This document shows positions 16,599 through 25,139 of a stretch of DNA of 64,000 nucleotides, in pieces. The number at the start of each line of letters is the position of its first letter. The stretch's first letter is position 1. Source of the stretch: Christensenellaceae bacterium (GTDB taxonomy: Bacteria > Bacillota > Clostridia > Christensenellales > Borkfalkiaceae); NCBI GenBank assembly GCA_948890655.1, contig CAQTYU010000006.1, positions 22,022-86,021 of the forward strand, given 5' to 3'. Under the pieces are notes generated by a model. The model was not told where the DNA came from and searched no databases. It saw only the letters and a list, made by a program, of their open reading frames with translations. The position numbers were made by a program, and so were the translations under genes.

Positions 16599-17243
16599 AT
16601 GGTAAAAACGCATGAAAAAAAATTAAAAATAATCGTATTTGACTTTGACGAGACTTTATACTATCATCCGCGCGCTCTTGAGTTTTATGTTGAGTTTATA
16701 AAGAACGCTATATGCAGTTTGTCTTCGCGCAACGGTGACGAGGCGATGAAGATTATAAGAGAATATGGATTTGACCGAAGAGGCGAGAAACGCGTATCGT
16801 TCGGGAAAACGTGCGGGAAGTTCGGAATAGACGAGAAGGCGTGGGACGAATATAAACTTTCGCACTTTTTCGAGGTGGATTACAACGGCGCGGACACGGT
16901 TGATAATAAGCTGCTTATCGAACTGGCAAAAAAGTATACTCTTGTAATACTTTCTAACGAATTATACGAGAACATTATATATAAATCGGAAAGACTGGAG
17001 ATAGACCTTTCGGTGTTTGACAGAATATACGCGCCGAGCGTTGCGGACGGGGGACATTCCGTGGATAAAAAGGAGTCGTTTAAAAAGATTTGCGAAGATT
17101 ACGGCGCGGAGCCTGACGAACTCTTTGCGTTGGGTGACCGTTATCAGGTGGACGTTGCGCCGCTTGTCGAACTCGGCGGTGCGGGCGTGCAGATATCTTC
17201 AGTGGCTGACGCCGAGAACATTATTAAAACGAAATTAATGTGA
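16599..17243 (+). CDS. HAD-superfamily phosphatase
   Basis: 214 residues. Motif I FDFDETLYYH near residue 12 (nucleophile and acid Asp), motif II ILSNE, motif III lysine in DKKESFKK and motif IV LGDRYQVDVAP show a Mg2+-dependent HAD hydrolase with an alpha-helical cap. The substrate is unknown; it may be a sugar or nucleotide phosphate linked to the divergent glycan operon. An upstream TTG at 16563 lies inside the -35 box, so the ATG at 16599 is the start. There is no Shine-Dalgarno, and the -10 box ends 7 nt before the ATG, predicting a leaderless mRNA. Confidence 0.85.
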   Translation: MVKTHEKKLKIIVFDFDETLYYHPRALEFYVEFIKNAICSLSSRNGDEAMKIIREYGFDRRGEKRVSFGKTCGKFGIDEKAWDEYKLSHFFEVDYNGADTVDNKLLIELAKKYTLVILSNELYENIIYKSERLEIDLSVFDRIYAPSVADGGHSVDKKESFKKICEDYGAEPDELFALGDRYQVDVAPLVELGGAGVQISSVADAENIIKTKLM

Positions 17244-17287
17244 TTTGCCGTAAAAAGACCGGCGCATATTGCGCGATTTCGTGTAAA

Positions 17288-17315
17288 AAAGGACGAACCC
17301 TGACGGTTCGTCCTT
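17288..17315. terminator. Bidirectional terminator
   Basis: AAAGGACGAACC pairs with GGTTCGTCCTTT; both strands have T-rich tails. It ends the HAD gene (forward) and a decayed gene (reverse). Confidence 0.85.
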
Positions 17316-17473
17316 TAATATTTTGCGGTGATATAAGTTTTGACTTTCGTATCGTGAGAGCCGGTTTTTATTTCGGTTTCGTAAACCGTATCGGGGATAT
17401 TCTGCATAAACTCCGCGTAGTTTCTATTTGCGGAAATAAATTTTTTAAGTATAGCATAATTAAAATTTATCTA
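17315..17473 (-). pseudogene. C-terminal gene fragment
   Basis: On the reverse strand an open frame without a start codon codes a clear protein-like end (KKFISANRNYAEFMQNIP, then DTVYETEIKTGSHDTKV) and stops at 17315, right at the terminator. About 45-50 codons survive. Family not recognised. Confidence 0.45.
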
Positions 17474-17491
17474 TAAAAGTTTTATTAACCT

Positions 17492-17929
17492 TTAATCAAA
17501 AATATTATCAATAATTTCGCCGATTATGCTTTTTTCGTAATCTACTTTCCTTTTTATAAAACCGCTAATTTTGTATGGAGTAAAAAACACAACCGTTAAT
17601 CCGCTTTTTACAAAAATATAGGTCTTTAACGCATTGTCGATTTACCGTTGCTAAGTCCTATTTGCGTGCTATAAGAAAACCAAGCATATTCAAAATCAAT
17701 ATTCTTTAATATGTTTATAGCTGCCGATAATGCCGCGTCAACGTCAGTTTGTCCGTTTTTAGGTTGCAAACTCATAATTTTATTTGAATTCGGTATATTT
17801 CCTTGCGTTACAAGCATAGGCAACACAACACTTATCTTTCGACAAATTAGAAGCAGACATTGATAAATGATTATTTAATAATTCTAATATTTTATCGGTA
17901 ATTTCATTTGGTATATCCTGAAAATTCAT
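17492..17929 (-). pseudogene. Decayed gene with at least two frameshifts
   Basis: GGAGGA precedes an ATG at 17929. The product starts MNFQDIPNEITDKILELL, loses frame near 17820-17830, continues in a second frame (MLVTQGNIPNSNKIMSLQ through YSTQIGLSNGK) and, after a break near 17640, in a third (IDNALKTYIFVKSGLTVV to GEIIDNIFD, stop 17492). Joined, this is about 145 residues of coherent coding sequence. The family is unknown to me. Sequencing error cannot be excluded but the neighbourhood is decayed too. Confidence 0.55.
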
Positions 17930-18236
17930 AATTTTAATTGTCCTCCGCTAAATTACTGTCAGCTTAGAGAAATTATATCATAATATAATAGAATAAGCAA
18001 CTTTATAATATTAAATGACAGACGGGCGTGAGCTTGTTTTGACGCGGTGAAGTCTGCCGAGCCGGTGTGGACGGACGGCGCCCGCTACGCAATAATCAAG
18101 GTGACGTAAGACGCAGTGTTCCGTCTGCGCAAGCAGGCGGCTTTATGACGGTTCGCGTTGCCGTTGCGGTTAACGGGCGGGATAGTGGTAGTCTGTTTCG
18201 AAAAGTTTTCAAATATATCTTCTATCAATTCCGACG
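17930..18236. other. Gene-free stretch in decayed region
   Basis: About 300 bp. I find no complete gene or RNA here. Short coding-like runs with stops suggest old remnants. Confidence 0.4.
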
Positions 18237-18566
18237 GTGTTTTCAAACGCCGCATTCATGGTGCGCGAATACATTGCCGCACGCCCCGAAGAATGGAATG
18301 AGATAATATCAGCTGCCGAGTTCCAAAAATATTTTACGGTAAAAGGTACCGCGCTTAAAAACGTCCCCGCAGGGTTTGACAAAGAGCATCCGCAAGCTCG
18401 ATATTTAAAATACAATTCTTGGTATCTGGAATACTACATGGCGGACGGGGATGTCTGCGGGGGAGAAGGTTTTTTGCGCAAATCGCTTGAAGTGTTTAAG
18501 GCAATGAAGCCGTTTAACGATTATTTTAATTGCGCGTTGAAGGATTTTACAATGCCGACGAGATAG
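18237..18566 (+). pseudogene. N-terminally truncated DUF2461-family gene
   Basis: The 109 residues match the C-terminal half of DUF2461/TIGR02453 proteins (about 220 residues when complete): PEEWNEIISA, then GTALKNVPAGFDKEHPQARY, LKYNSWYLEYY and a C-terminal FLRKSLEVFKAMKPFNDYF. No ribosome site or promoter precedes it and the N-terminal half is missing, so it is probably not functional. It sits in the same decayed stretch as two other gene remnants. Confidence 0.6.
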
Positions 18567-18596
18567 AAAAACGCGCGCTTAAATTTGTGTCGATAC

Positions 18597-18625
18597 TTGA
18601 AATCGCGTCTAATATATGATACAAT
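18597..18625 (+). promoter_or_regulatory. Promoter of LRR gene
   Basis: TTGAAA (18597-18602), 17 bp, TACAAT (18620-18625); GGAGAG precedes the ATG at 18658. Confidence 0.7.
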
Positions 18626-18657
18626 ACAAAAGTAAGAATGTAATAGGAGAGTAAAAT

Positions 18658-21348
18658 ATGCACAGATATGATAATTGCGGCTTGATACAGGACGGCAAGG
18701 TAATTACTTTCAGGGCGCCCAACGGCTTTGACGGAAATATAACCATTCCCGACGACGTTACCGAAATAGGCAACCGCGCCTATGAAGTGGCGTTTTGCAA
18801 CATAAAAAGGGTTGATATTTCGCCTACCGTAAAAAAAATCGGTGAAAGGGCGTTTGCCTGTTGCGAAAAATTAGAGGAAATAGATATTCCCGCGGGTGTA
18901 GAAGTTATAGGCAAGGAGGCATTCTCGGATTGCCACAGCCTTAAAAAAATTCATATTTCCGAAACGGTAACGTCGATAGGCAAGGGCGCGTTCGACGACT
19001 GCGGCGATATAGAAGAAATTACCGTAGCGGAAAACAATCCCGTATACCGCAGCAGGGGTAACTGCCTGATAGATATTAAGAAAAAAACCTTGATACGCGG
19101 CTGTAAAAACAGCGTTATTCCCGAAGACGGCAGCGTTACGGTTATAGCGGATTGTGCCTTTTCCAACAACACCGCGCACCCGAGAAACAGAGTTCACAGC
19201 AAGGGCAGCTCTGAAATAGTTATTCCCGACGGAATAACTAAAATAGGCAAACGCGCATTCGACTTCAATTTCGGGCTTGAAACCGTTATTATGGCCGACA
19301 GCGTTAAAACCATTGAAAAAGACGCGTTTGCTAATTGCTATAATCTAAAAAGCGTACAATTCGGAAACGGCGTCGAAACGATAGGGGATAACGCTTTCGG
19401 TTATTCGCGCTCTTTAAAGGTCGGGCTGAAGCTTCCCGACAGCGTTAAAAAAATAGGCGCATATGCATTTTTCGACAGCGGCGTGCAGAGCGTTATCTTT
19501 GGTAAAAACGTTAAATCGATAGGAAAAAACGCTTTCAGCGACTGTAAAAATTTAACCGAACTGACTTTTTCAGACGGCGGCACCGAGGAAATTTGCGACT
19601 GGGCGTTCCACTACTGTAAGGCGCTTGAAACAATAAACTTTTCAAACAGCCTTAAAATAATAGGCAGAAGCGCTTTTTACCGTTGCGACAAACTCGAAAA
19701 TTTAACTTTTAAAAACGGTTTGGAATCGATAGGCGAGTCCGCTTTTGAGTGTTGCAGTCTGCTGAGAAGCATCGACGTGCCCGACAGCGTTAATTACATA
19801 GGCGCCGAGGCGTTTGCGTATTGCGAAAAGCTTATATCGGTTAAAATACCCGCAAGCGTGGATTTTATGGGCAGCAACGTGTTTAAGGAATGTCCTGCAA
19901 AGGTTACGGCTCCCAAAAAAGTGGGCGCCGTAGGCTTTGAAATTGCGAGCAACGAGCTTATCAAATACAAGGGCACTTCCGTTCACGCTGTAATTCCTGA
20001 CGGGGTTACTAAAATTGCCGCCAAGGCGTTTTTAAGAAAGAAGAATCTTGAAAGCATTACCATTCCCGCAAGCGTCACTTCGATTGCAAACAAGGCAATC
20101 GAAGGCTGTGCAAATCTTAAAACCGTTATCGTAGACGGTGCAAACGCGGCGTACAAAAGCATCGGCAACTGTCTTATAGACGTCAAGAAAAAGTCGGTTC
20201 TTTACGGTTTTACGGACAGTGTGATACCTGACGACGGAAGTGTAAACGCCATTGCGGCGAATGCGTTTGCAGGGGTGGAATTGACCGAAGCGAGTATTCC
20301 CGAGGGGATTAAAACGATAGGCGCGAACGCCTTTAAAGGCTGTACGAATTTAAAGAGCCTTACCCTGCCTAATACTGTAAAATCTATCGGACCGAGCGCG
20401 TTTAAATACTGCAAGGGGCTTGAAAGCGTTACCGTACCCAAAAACGTCACGTCGCTGGGAACAGAGGCGTTTGCCGGGTGTACGGCGCTCAGGGAAATAA
20501 ACTTTAACCCCGAGTGCGACACATTGTCCGTCAACAGCGCGTTCGACGGCGCCGGCAAAAATTCGGAAGGCGTTATAATCAGGATAGGAGCAGCCGTAAA
20601 GTGTATTCCCCACTCTTTTTTGATGCCTCAGGATAAAGAAGAAACGCCGAACGTCGTACTTGTCGATTTTTCCGGAAACAACGCTTGCGAATATATAGGC
20701 AGCAGCGCATTCTGGGGGTGCCATGCGTTAAAGCGCGTAAATCTGCCGGAATGTTTAAAAGAAATAAAAAGAGACGCATTCCACGAATGTAATATGCTGG
20801 AGCATATAAATTTTCCCGAAGCTTTGACGGCAATAGGCGCCTATGCGTTTGAAAAATGCACAAGCCTGAAAGAGATTTATATTCCTGCGGGCGTGACGAA
20901 ACTCGTTTCGGTTTTCAAGGGCTGCGGCGGGGTGGAAAGCATAAAGGTAGCTGAGGGCAATCCCGTATTCCACTGCGTAGACAACTGCCTCATCGAAACT
21001 CAAACAAAAATACTGCTGCGCGGGTGTAGCAACAGCGTTATTCCTGCGGACGGCAGCGTGACCCGACTTGACAATTATTCATTTGACAAGTGCGGTAAGC
21101 TTGAAAGCATAGTTATTCCCGACGGCGTGGTCGAAATTTATAATAACGCATTCAAAAAATGCGAAAATTTGAAAAGCGTGACTATTGCAAAAACGGTTAC
21201 TTACGTTTGTAACCCGTATTTTGAAGATTGCAACGAGCTGATTAAGATAACCGCTGCGAAGGAGCTTTTGGAAAAATACGATTATTTCGGGTTTAAAGAT
21301 AAGGAATTCGGACTTAAAAACAGGCGCGTGGAATTTGCGTTTATATAA
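18658..21348 (+). CDS. BspA-type leucine-rich-repeat protein (LRR_5)
   Basis: 896 residues made almost wholly of about 23-residue LRR_5 units (pattern IPDGVTKIGKRAFDFNFGLE and variants with SVTSIANKAIEGCANLK). Four interspersed NCLIDIKKKTLIRGC-like segments break the solenoid at regular intervals. There is no signal peptide, sortase motif or membrane helix, so export, if any, is by another route. BspA-type repeats in oral and gut bacteria bind host proteins or other cells; intracellular forms are uncharacterised. Single gene with its own promoter and terminator. Confidence 0.88.
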   Translation: MHRYDNCGLIQDGKVITFRAPNGFDGNITIPDDVTEIGNRAYEVAFCNIKRVDISPTVKKIGERAFACCEKLEEIDIPAGVEVIGKEAFSDCHSLKKIHISETVTSIGKGAFDDCGDIEEITVAENNPVYRSRGNCLIDIKKKTLIRGCKNSVIPEDGSVTVIADCAFSNNTAHPRNRVHSKGSSEIVIPDGITKIGKRAFDFNFGLETVIMADSVKTIEKDAFANCYNLKSVQFGNGVETIGDNAFGYSRSLKVGLKLPDSVKKIGAYAFFDSGVQSVIFGKNVKSIGKNAFSDCKNLTELTFSDGGTEEICDWAFHYCKALETINFSNSLKIIGRSAFYRCDKLENLTFKNGLESIGESAFECCSLLRSIDVPDSVNYIGAEAFAYCEKLISVKIPASVDFMGSNVFKECPAKVTAPKKVGAVGFEIASNELIKYKGTSVHAVIPDGVTKIAAKAFLRKKNLESITIPASVTSIANKAIEGCANLKTVIVDGANAAYKSIGNCLIDVKKKSVLYGFTDSVIPDDGSVNAIAANAFAGVELTEASIPEGIKTIGANAFKGCTNLKSLTLPNTVKSIGPSAFKYCKGLESVTVPKNVTSLGTEAFAGCTALREINFNPECDTLSVNSAFDGAGKNSEGVIIRIGAAVKCIPHSFLMPQDKEETPNVVLVDFSGNNACEYIGSSAFWGCHALKRVNLPECLKEIKRDAFHECNMLEHINFPEALTAIGAYAFEKCTSLKEIYIPAGVTKLVSVFKGCGGVESIKVAEGNPVFHCVDNCLIETQTKILLRGCSNSVIPADGSVTRLDNYSFDKCGKLESIVIPDGVVEIYNNAFKKCENLKSVTIAKTVTYVCNPYFEDCNELIKITAAKELLEKYDYFGFKDKEFGLKNRRVEFAFI

Positions 21349-21356
21349 TTAATAAA

Positions 21357-21384
21357 CGGGCGGGAAGCTTATGCTTCCCGCCCG
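21357..21384 (+). terminator. Hairpin terminator after LRR gene
   Basis: CGGGCGGGAAGC-TTAT-GCTTCCCGCCCG, a 12-bp perfect stem; no strong T-run follows. Confidence 0.6.
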
Positions 21385-21573
21385 CTTGCAAGGTTGGCGG
21401 GTTGTCGTTTCTGTTTTTCGAAAACCACAAGCAGTGTATAAGCCACGTAACACATCATTGTGTAGGCGACTTTATCAATTGCATTGCGTAAAACAGCTCA
21501 GATATTTTCCTTGACTGCGCAAAAGCCGAAAACAGGCAAGCGCTCATTGATACATTTGTAAACAAGTCTTAAA
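21385..21573. other. Left prophage junction region (attL expected here)
   Basis: Non-coding. A serine integrase gene begins immediately to the right, so attL should lie here. Comparison by eye with 53913-54015 finds only shared 7-mers (such as CGTAAAA), too short to place the core; serine integrases often leave cores of only a few bases. Confidence 0.35.
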
Positions 21574-23229
21574 CTACGGCAATAAAAAAGGAAAAGTCTG
21601 TTGCATCGCAACAGACTTTTCTACGGGTTCGTCGAACGAGTGGTGGAGCGTGGCTTTTGAAATACGAACACTGCCCCCGCCCGTTGAGGTGGGGGTATTT
21701 TCGTTTTCCTCGAAATTTTCCGCCAGCTCGACGTCCTCGGAGGCTTGCGGATACCCGACAACCTCGCCACCGTCTATATTAAAGTAAATTATGAATTTAT
21801 CGTCATACAAGTAAAAGCTATTTATCAGAGCGTCCACAACACGCTTTTGGAAATCCTTATCGGCGGGATTGCCGCGCTCAAAGGTTTTGAGCCACGCTAT
21901 AAATTGAGCCTTTGACACCGGAATTTTTGACGCAGCCACGAGCCCGTCCCGGTCGTTGAGGAGCTCGTTTTTTTGTGCCTCCAAATCCTCCACGCGCTGG
22001 TTGAGCTTTGCGCGTACCATTTTGCTGTCGGCGTCTATAAAGGCGTTGACGGCTTTTTCTATTTCCTCCTCGAGTGCTGCGACGCGGCGCTCAATAGCTT
22101 TTACGTTTTCCTCGTTGAATTCGTTTTGATAAAGCGCCATAACGCGGTCGGCTATAAAATCCATACGTTTAGGCTCGAGCACATACTCAAGGGTAAGCTC
22201 GACGACGAGCTGCTCGAGAAAGTCTTTTCTTTCGCTGCGCTTATTGCAAGTATGGTATTTATACTTTTTGCCGCAAGCATAATAGTAGTAGGTGGCAGCG
22301 CGTCCCGTGCCACTCACTCCGACCATACGAGCCCCACAATGCCCGCAGTACGCTTTCCCTTGCAAAATGTAGTCCTCTTTCGCTTTGAGGGCTGCCGGGG
22401 CTAATTTGCGCCTTGCAAGCCGTTTCTGCACGATTTCAAAGGTAGCTTTGTCTATGAGTGGGGGATATATATTTGTGTACACCGTGCCGTCGTGCTCAAC
22501 CTCGCCTATATACTTGCGGCTGGTGAGGTTGTTTTGAAAACTTGTAAGTGATAGGGGTTTATTTTTACTATTTTTATAACCGCGTCGCGTAAGCTCCGCC
22601 ATTATATCCTTTTTTGAGGTGCCTTTCGCGTACGCCTCGAACACATACCGGACAAGCGGCGCCGTATCCTCGTCAATCACCACGATTTTGCGCGGCTTGC
22701 GGTCGCCGGCACTGCGCGGGTCGTCTATGACTTTATAACCGAGCAGGGGGCGCCCGCCGGTAAAATTGCCCTTTGCGTAACTTTCACGCAGCCCGCGGGT
22801 AACTTTCTGCGAGAGCTCCTCGCTGTAGTATTCCGCCATACCGATATAAAAGTTTTCGAGGAGGATACCGTCAAGATTTTTCGAGCCGTCCACGTTGCGA
22901 GCGGTGCGCTGCGTGGCGGATATTACCGTCTTGCCGTTTTTCTGCAAGTGGTATTTGTTTATCGCTATTTCGATACTGTTACGTCCGAAACGGTCGATTG
23001 CATACACGAGCACAATATCCCACTTTGCGGCGGCGCTGTCTTTGAGCAACTGCTGGAACGCCGGGCGAATATCATTTCGCCCAGTGAGGTGCTCGTCCTC
23101 GTATGTACGGACTATTTGCAAATCGTTTGCGGCTGCAAACTTGCGGCACTCGGTAAGCTGCCCCTCGATAGACTGGTACGTCTGCGTGCTGCCGGGGCTA
23201 TACCGCGCATATACGACGGCTTGCCTCAT
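21574..23229 (-). CDS. Large serine recombinase (phage integrase)
   Basis: 551 residues. Residues 1-150 are the resolvase catalytic domain with Ser11 (YARYS), then a recombinase domain (GRPLLGYKV onward), a zinc ribbon (CGHCGARM ... YACGKKYKYHTC) and a coiled-coil near 360-430 used for synapsis and direction control. It integrates and excises the prophage. It is the last gene of the reverse-strand lysogeny operon and overlaps the TPR gene by 4 nt. A terminator hairpin lies inside its last codons, so the final residues (KSVAMQQTFPFLLP) are probably unconserved. Confidence 0.95.
   Translation of the reverse strand: MRQAVVYARYSPGSTQTYQSIEGQLTECRKFAAANDLQIVRTYEDEHLTGRNDIRPAFQQLLKDSAAAKWDIVLVYAIDRFGRNSIEIAINKYHLQKNGKTVISATQRTARNVDGSKNLDGILLENFYIGMAEYYSEELSQKVTRGLRESYAKGNFTGGRPLLGYKVIDDPRSAGDRKPRKIVVIDEDTAPLVRYVFEAYAKGTSKKDIMAELTRRGYKNSKNKPLSLTSFQNNLTSRKYIGEVEHDGTVYTNIYPPLIDKATFEIVQKRLARRKLAPAALKAKEDYILQGKAYCGHCGARMVGVSGTGRAATYYYYACGKKYKYHTCNKRSERKDFLEQLVVELTLEYVLEPKRMDFIADRVMALYQNEFNEENVKAIERRVAALEEEIEKAVNAFIDADSKMVRAKLNQRVEDLEAQKNELLNDRDGLVAASKIPVSKAQFIAWLKTFERGNPADKDFQKRVVDALINSFYLYDDKFIIYFNIDGGEVVGYPQASEDVELAENFEENENTPTSTGGGSVRISKATLHHSFDEPVEKSVAMQQTFPFLLP
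21584..21620 (-). terminator. Terminator of integrase operon, within the coding end
   Basis: Reverse strand: AAAAGTCTGTTGC-GAT-GCAACAGACTTTT, followed by CCTTTTTTATT. It overlaps the last codons of the integrase. Confidence 0.85.
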
Positions 23230-23798
23230 TTTGACCCCCTCGGCTTATAAGTATAGCCTTTTGCGTGTTTCGCTTGTGCTTTCATAAGCTCATTATCAAC
23301 GACGCGACGAAAAGAGGGGTATTTCATATATTCCCGCGACATAGCAGCGTCTTGCCAATATTCGACAGCCTTTGCGGTTGAAATCTTGAGATAAAGGCGT
23401 CCGAGTTTTGTGTTTGGTATCGGGTCGCAAATCTTTGCTTGAGGGCTCTTTTTATATTCCTGCTCTTGTAAAATATAAAAACGTTCCGCGCTTTCAAAAT
23501 CCAGCTCCGCCTCGTATAATTCGGCGAGCGTACCGTAAACACTCCACAGGTCGAAATCGTCATTTTTCAATGGAGCCGATAGGTATTTTTCAAATTGCAA
23601 AATCGCCTCTTTTCGATATTGAGCGCCGAGGTACGTATAGGCAAAAGCACAAGCCAGCCAAGCGAGTGGGTCGTCAGTATCGCGTCCGCGCTCAATCACT
23701 TGCATAGCGACGGCTGCACGGTTAGGGTTGTCAACCTCAAAATTTTTATGTAGTAGCGCGCAAAGTGCGTTGCCGTCCATTTTCTTAAATACACCCAT
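23226..23798 (-). CDS. TPR-like protein of the lysogeny operon
   Basis: 190 residues, helical. Two to three degenerate tetratricopeptide units (about residues 40-135: DPLAWLACAFAYTYLG, then WSVYGTLAELYEAELDFESAERF). No catalytic motif, signal or membrane segment. It lies between repressor and integrase and is co-transcribed with them, so it is expressed in the lysogen. Immunity, superinfection exclusion or another lysogenic-conversion role is possible, but nothing in the sequence proves one. Confidence 0.65.
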   Translation of the reverse strand: MGVFKKMDGNALCALLHKNFEVDNPNRAAVAMQVIERGRDTDDPLAWLACAFAYTYLGAQYRKEAILQFEKYLSAPLKNDDFDLWSVYGTLAELYEAELDFESAERFYILQEQEYKKSPQAKICDPIPNTKLGRLYLKISTAKAVEYWQDAAMSREYMKYPSFRRVVDNELMKAQAKHAKGYTYKPRGSK

Positions 23799-24191
23799 TT
23801 ACGCCTTGCCCTCCTTAAGCTCGTAAGCATAAGAGAGCAGGGCGTTTTTTTGCCGTGTACTCAATTCGCCGAAAATCTGCAAGAGCTCCGTTTCAAACTC
23901 CGAAAGCTCAAGCGTGGCGGTGCCGTTTATCGTTACCACGTTGTGGCTGTTTTCATTGCCGAAAATTCCTTGTGCGACGACGGAGTGCTGCGGCTCGCGT
24001 CCGCTTACGAGATAGTCAACCGATACGCCGAAAAAGTCCGCTATACCCTCCAGTAGGTCGGAGGCTGGGCTTGTGCGCTTTGCTTTCCAGTCCGATATTG
24101 TGGCAGGGCGAACACCTATTCGCTTTGCGAGGTCGCCTTGTTTTTTGTTTTGCTGCTCCAAGAGTGTAAAAACACGCTCCGAAATTGTCAT
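23799..24191 (-). CDS. Phage repressor, HTH (CI/ImmR-like)
   Basis: 130 residues from the ATG at 24191. Residues 1-65 are an XRE HTH (KKQGDLAKRIGVRPATISDW, then FFGVSVDYLVSG). The C-terminal 60 residues are helical, without the Ser-Lys S24 peptidase, so RecA-driven self-cleavage is not expected. The conserved leader GGAGGACATACCAAAATGA forms its ribosome site. A consensus promoter at 24396-24368 drives it with a leader of about 170 nt. An upstream in-frame extension to 24311 has no support. Confidence 0.85.
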   Translation of the reverse strand: MTISERVFTLLEQQNKKQGDLAKRIGVRPATISDWKAKRTSPASDLLEGIADFFGVSVDYLVSGREPQHSVVAQGIFGNENSHNVVTINGTATLELSEFETELLQIFGELSTRQKNALLSYAYELKEGKA

Positions 24192-24206
24192 TTTGGTATG
24201 TCCTCC
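24188..24206 (-). repeat. Conserved leader copy 1 (repressor)
   Basis: Reverse-strand GGAGGACATACCAAAATGA spanning the Shine-Dalgarno and start of the repressor. The same 19-mer heads several forward early genes. Confidence 0.85.
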
Positions 24207-24247
24207 GATATTTTTTTGCAAAACCGTAAAAAATCCCGTAAAAACCC

Positions 24248-24276
24248 TTGACAAATTCGCAAAACCGTAATAAAAT
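24248..24276 (+). promoter_or_regulatory. Early (lytic) promoter
   Basis: TTGACA (24248-24253), 17 bp, TAAAAT (24271-24276). Confidence 0.75.
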
Positions 24277-24367
24277 ATAAGCAAGGTTATGGAAAACCGA
24301 AACAAATCCATAACGAACTTGCAAACGGCAAGCGGGATTTTTTGCGATAATTGATAGTAGCGTATTT

Positions 24368-24396
24368 ATTATAGCAAATTAAATTCCGCTTGTCAA
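24368..24396 (-). promoter_or_regulatory. Repressor promoter
   Basis: Reverse strand TTGACA (24396-24391), 17 bp, TATAAT (24373-24368), a full consensus. Its transcript runs across the early promoter, so the two face each other and overlap. Confidence 0.8.
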
Positions 24397-24434
24397 TAAG
24401 CAAGACTATTAAAAACCGTAAAGTTTCGGAAATA

Positions 24435-24453
24435 GGAGGACATACCAAAATGA
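24435..24453 (+). repeat. Conserved leader copy 2
   Basis: GGAGGACATACCAAAATGA at the start of the first early gene. Confidence 0.85.
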
Positions 24454-25139
24454 ACAAACAACGCAGACAACAATTTAACGAGCTGGCGGAAAAAATCCGC
24501 GCGCTTAAGGACGAGGTGGAAACGCTCCGCGACGAGGAGCAGGACTATTACGACAATATGCCCGAAAGTTTCCAAAACGGCGAGAAAGGCGACAAGACAC
24601 AAGAGGCAATCGACGCGCTGGACGAGGCGCTCGACAGCCTCGACAGTGCAGCAGACAGCCTCGACACGGGCGGATACATCTACGACGACGGCGGCAGAGC
24701 GGCTGCCGGTTTCAAAGGCACAACAGGCGACTGCGTTACCCGGGCAATAGCTATTGCAACCGGCAAGCCTTACAAAGAGGTTTACGACGCGCTCAACGAG
24801 CTTGCAAAGCGCGAGAGGACGGGGAAAAGAAAGCGCAAGATTTCCTCCTCGCGCACCGGCGTATATCGCAGCACCTACGGAAAATATTTGCAGACGCTGG
24901 GGTGGGAGTGGGTGCCCACTATGAAAATAGGGCAAGGCTGCCGGGTACATCTGAACGCAGCAGAACTGCCGAGCGGCACCATTATGGTAAAAGTTACGCA
25001 CCACCTCACGACAATGATTGACGGCGTTATACACGACATTTACGACCCGCGCCGCATTGCACCAAACAACGCAACCGAGGGGGAGCTCTCCGAGCGCTGC
25101 GTTTATGGATACTATCACAAAAAGGAGGTGAAAGGCTAA
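24450..25139 (+). CDS. Early protein with papain-like fold signature
   Basis: 229 residues from the ATG at 24450. The N-terminal 70 residues are a charged coiled coil. The rest has GTTGDCVTRAIAIATGKPY (likely nucleophile Cys), GTIMVKVTHHLTTMIDG (His) and HDIYDP (Asp), an order like papain-fold cysteine hydrolases. The same block occurs in many uncharacterised phage proteins. As the first early gene it may act on a host protein, but activity and target are unknown. The stop overlaps the next ATG by one base. Confidence 0.6.
   Translation: MNKQRRQQFNELAEKIRALKDEVETLRDEEQDYYDNMPESFQNGEKGDKTQEAIDALDEALDSLDSAADSLDTGGYIYDDGGRAAAGFKGTTGDCVTRAIAIATGKPYKEVYDALNELAKRERTGKRKRKISSSRTGVYRSTYGKYLQTLGWEWVPTMKIGQGCRVHLNAAELPSGTIMVKVTHHLTTMIDGVIHDIYDPRRIAPNNATEGELSERCVYGYYHKKEVKG

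Larger units (their letters stand above)
24218..24421. promoter_or_regulatory. Immunity control region with direct repeats
   Basis: GCAAAACCGTAA occurs at 24218-24229 and 24259-24270, and AAAAACCGTAA at 24411-24421. The second copy fills the spacer up to the -10 of the forward early promoter. These are candidate operators for the repressor and/or the Cro-like protein. Confidence 0.5.

Noticed and set aside
24450..25139. Cysteine-peptidase-like early protein as the missing endolysin
   Set aside because: It is in the early operon, has a coiled coil and no cell-wall-binding part, and its motif spacing differs from NlpC/CHAP lysins.
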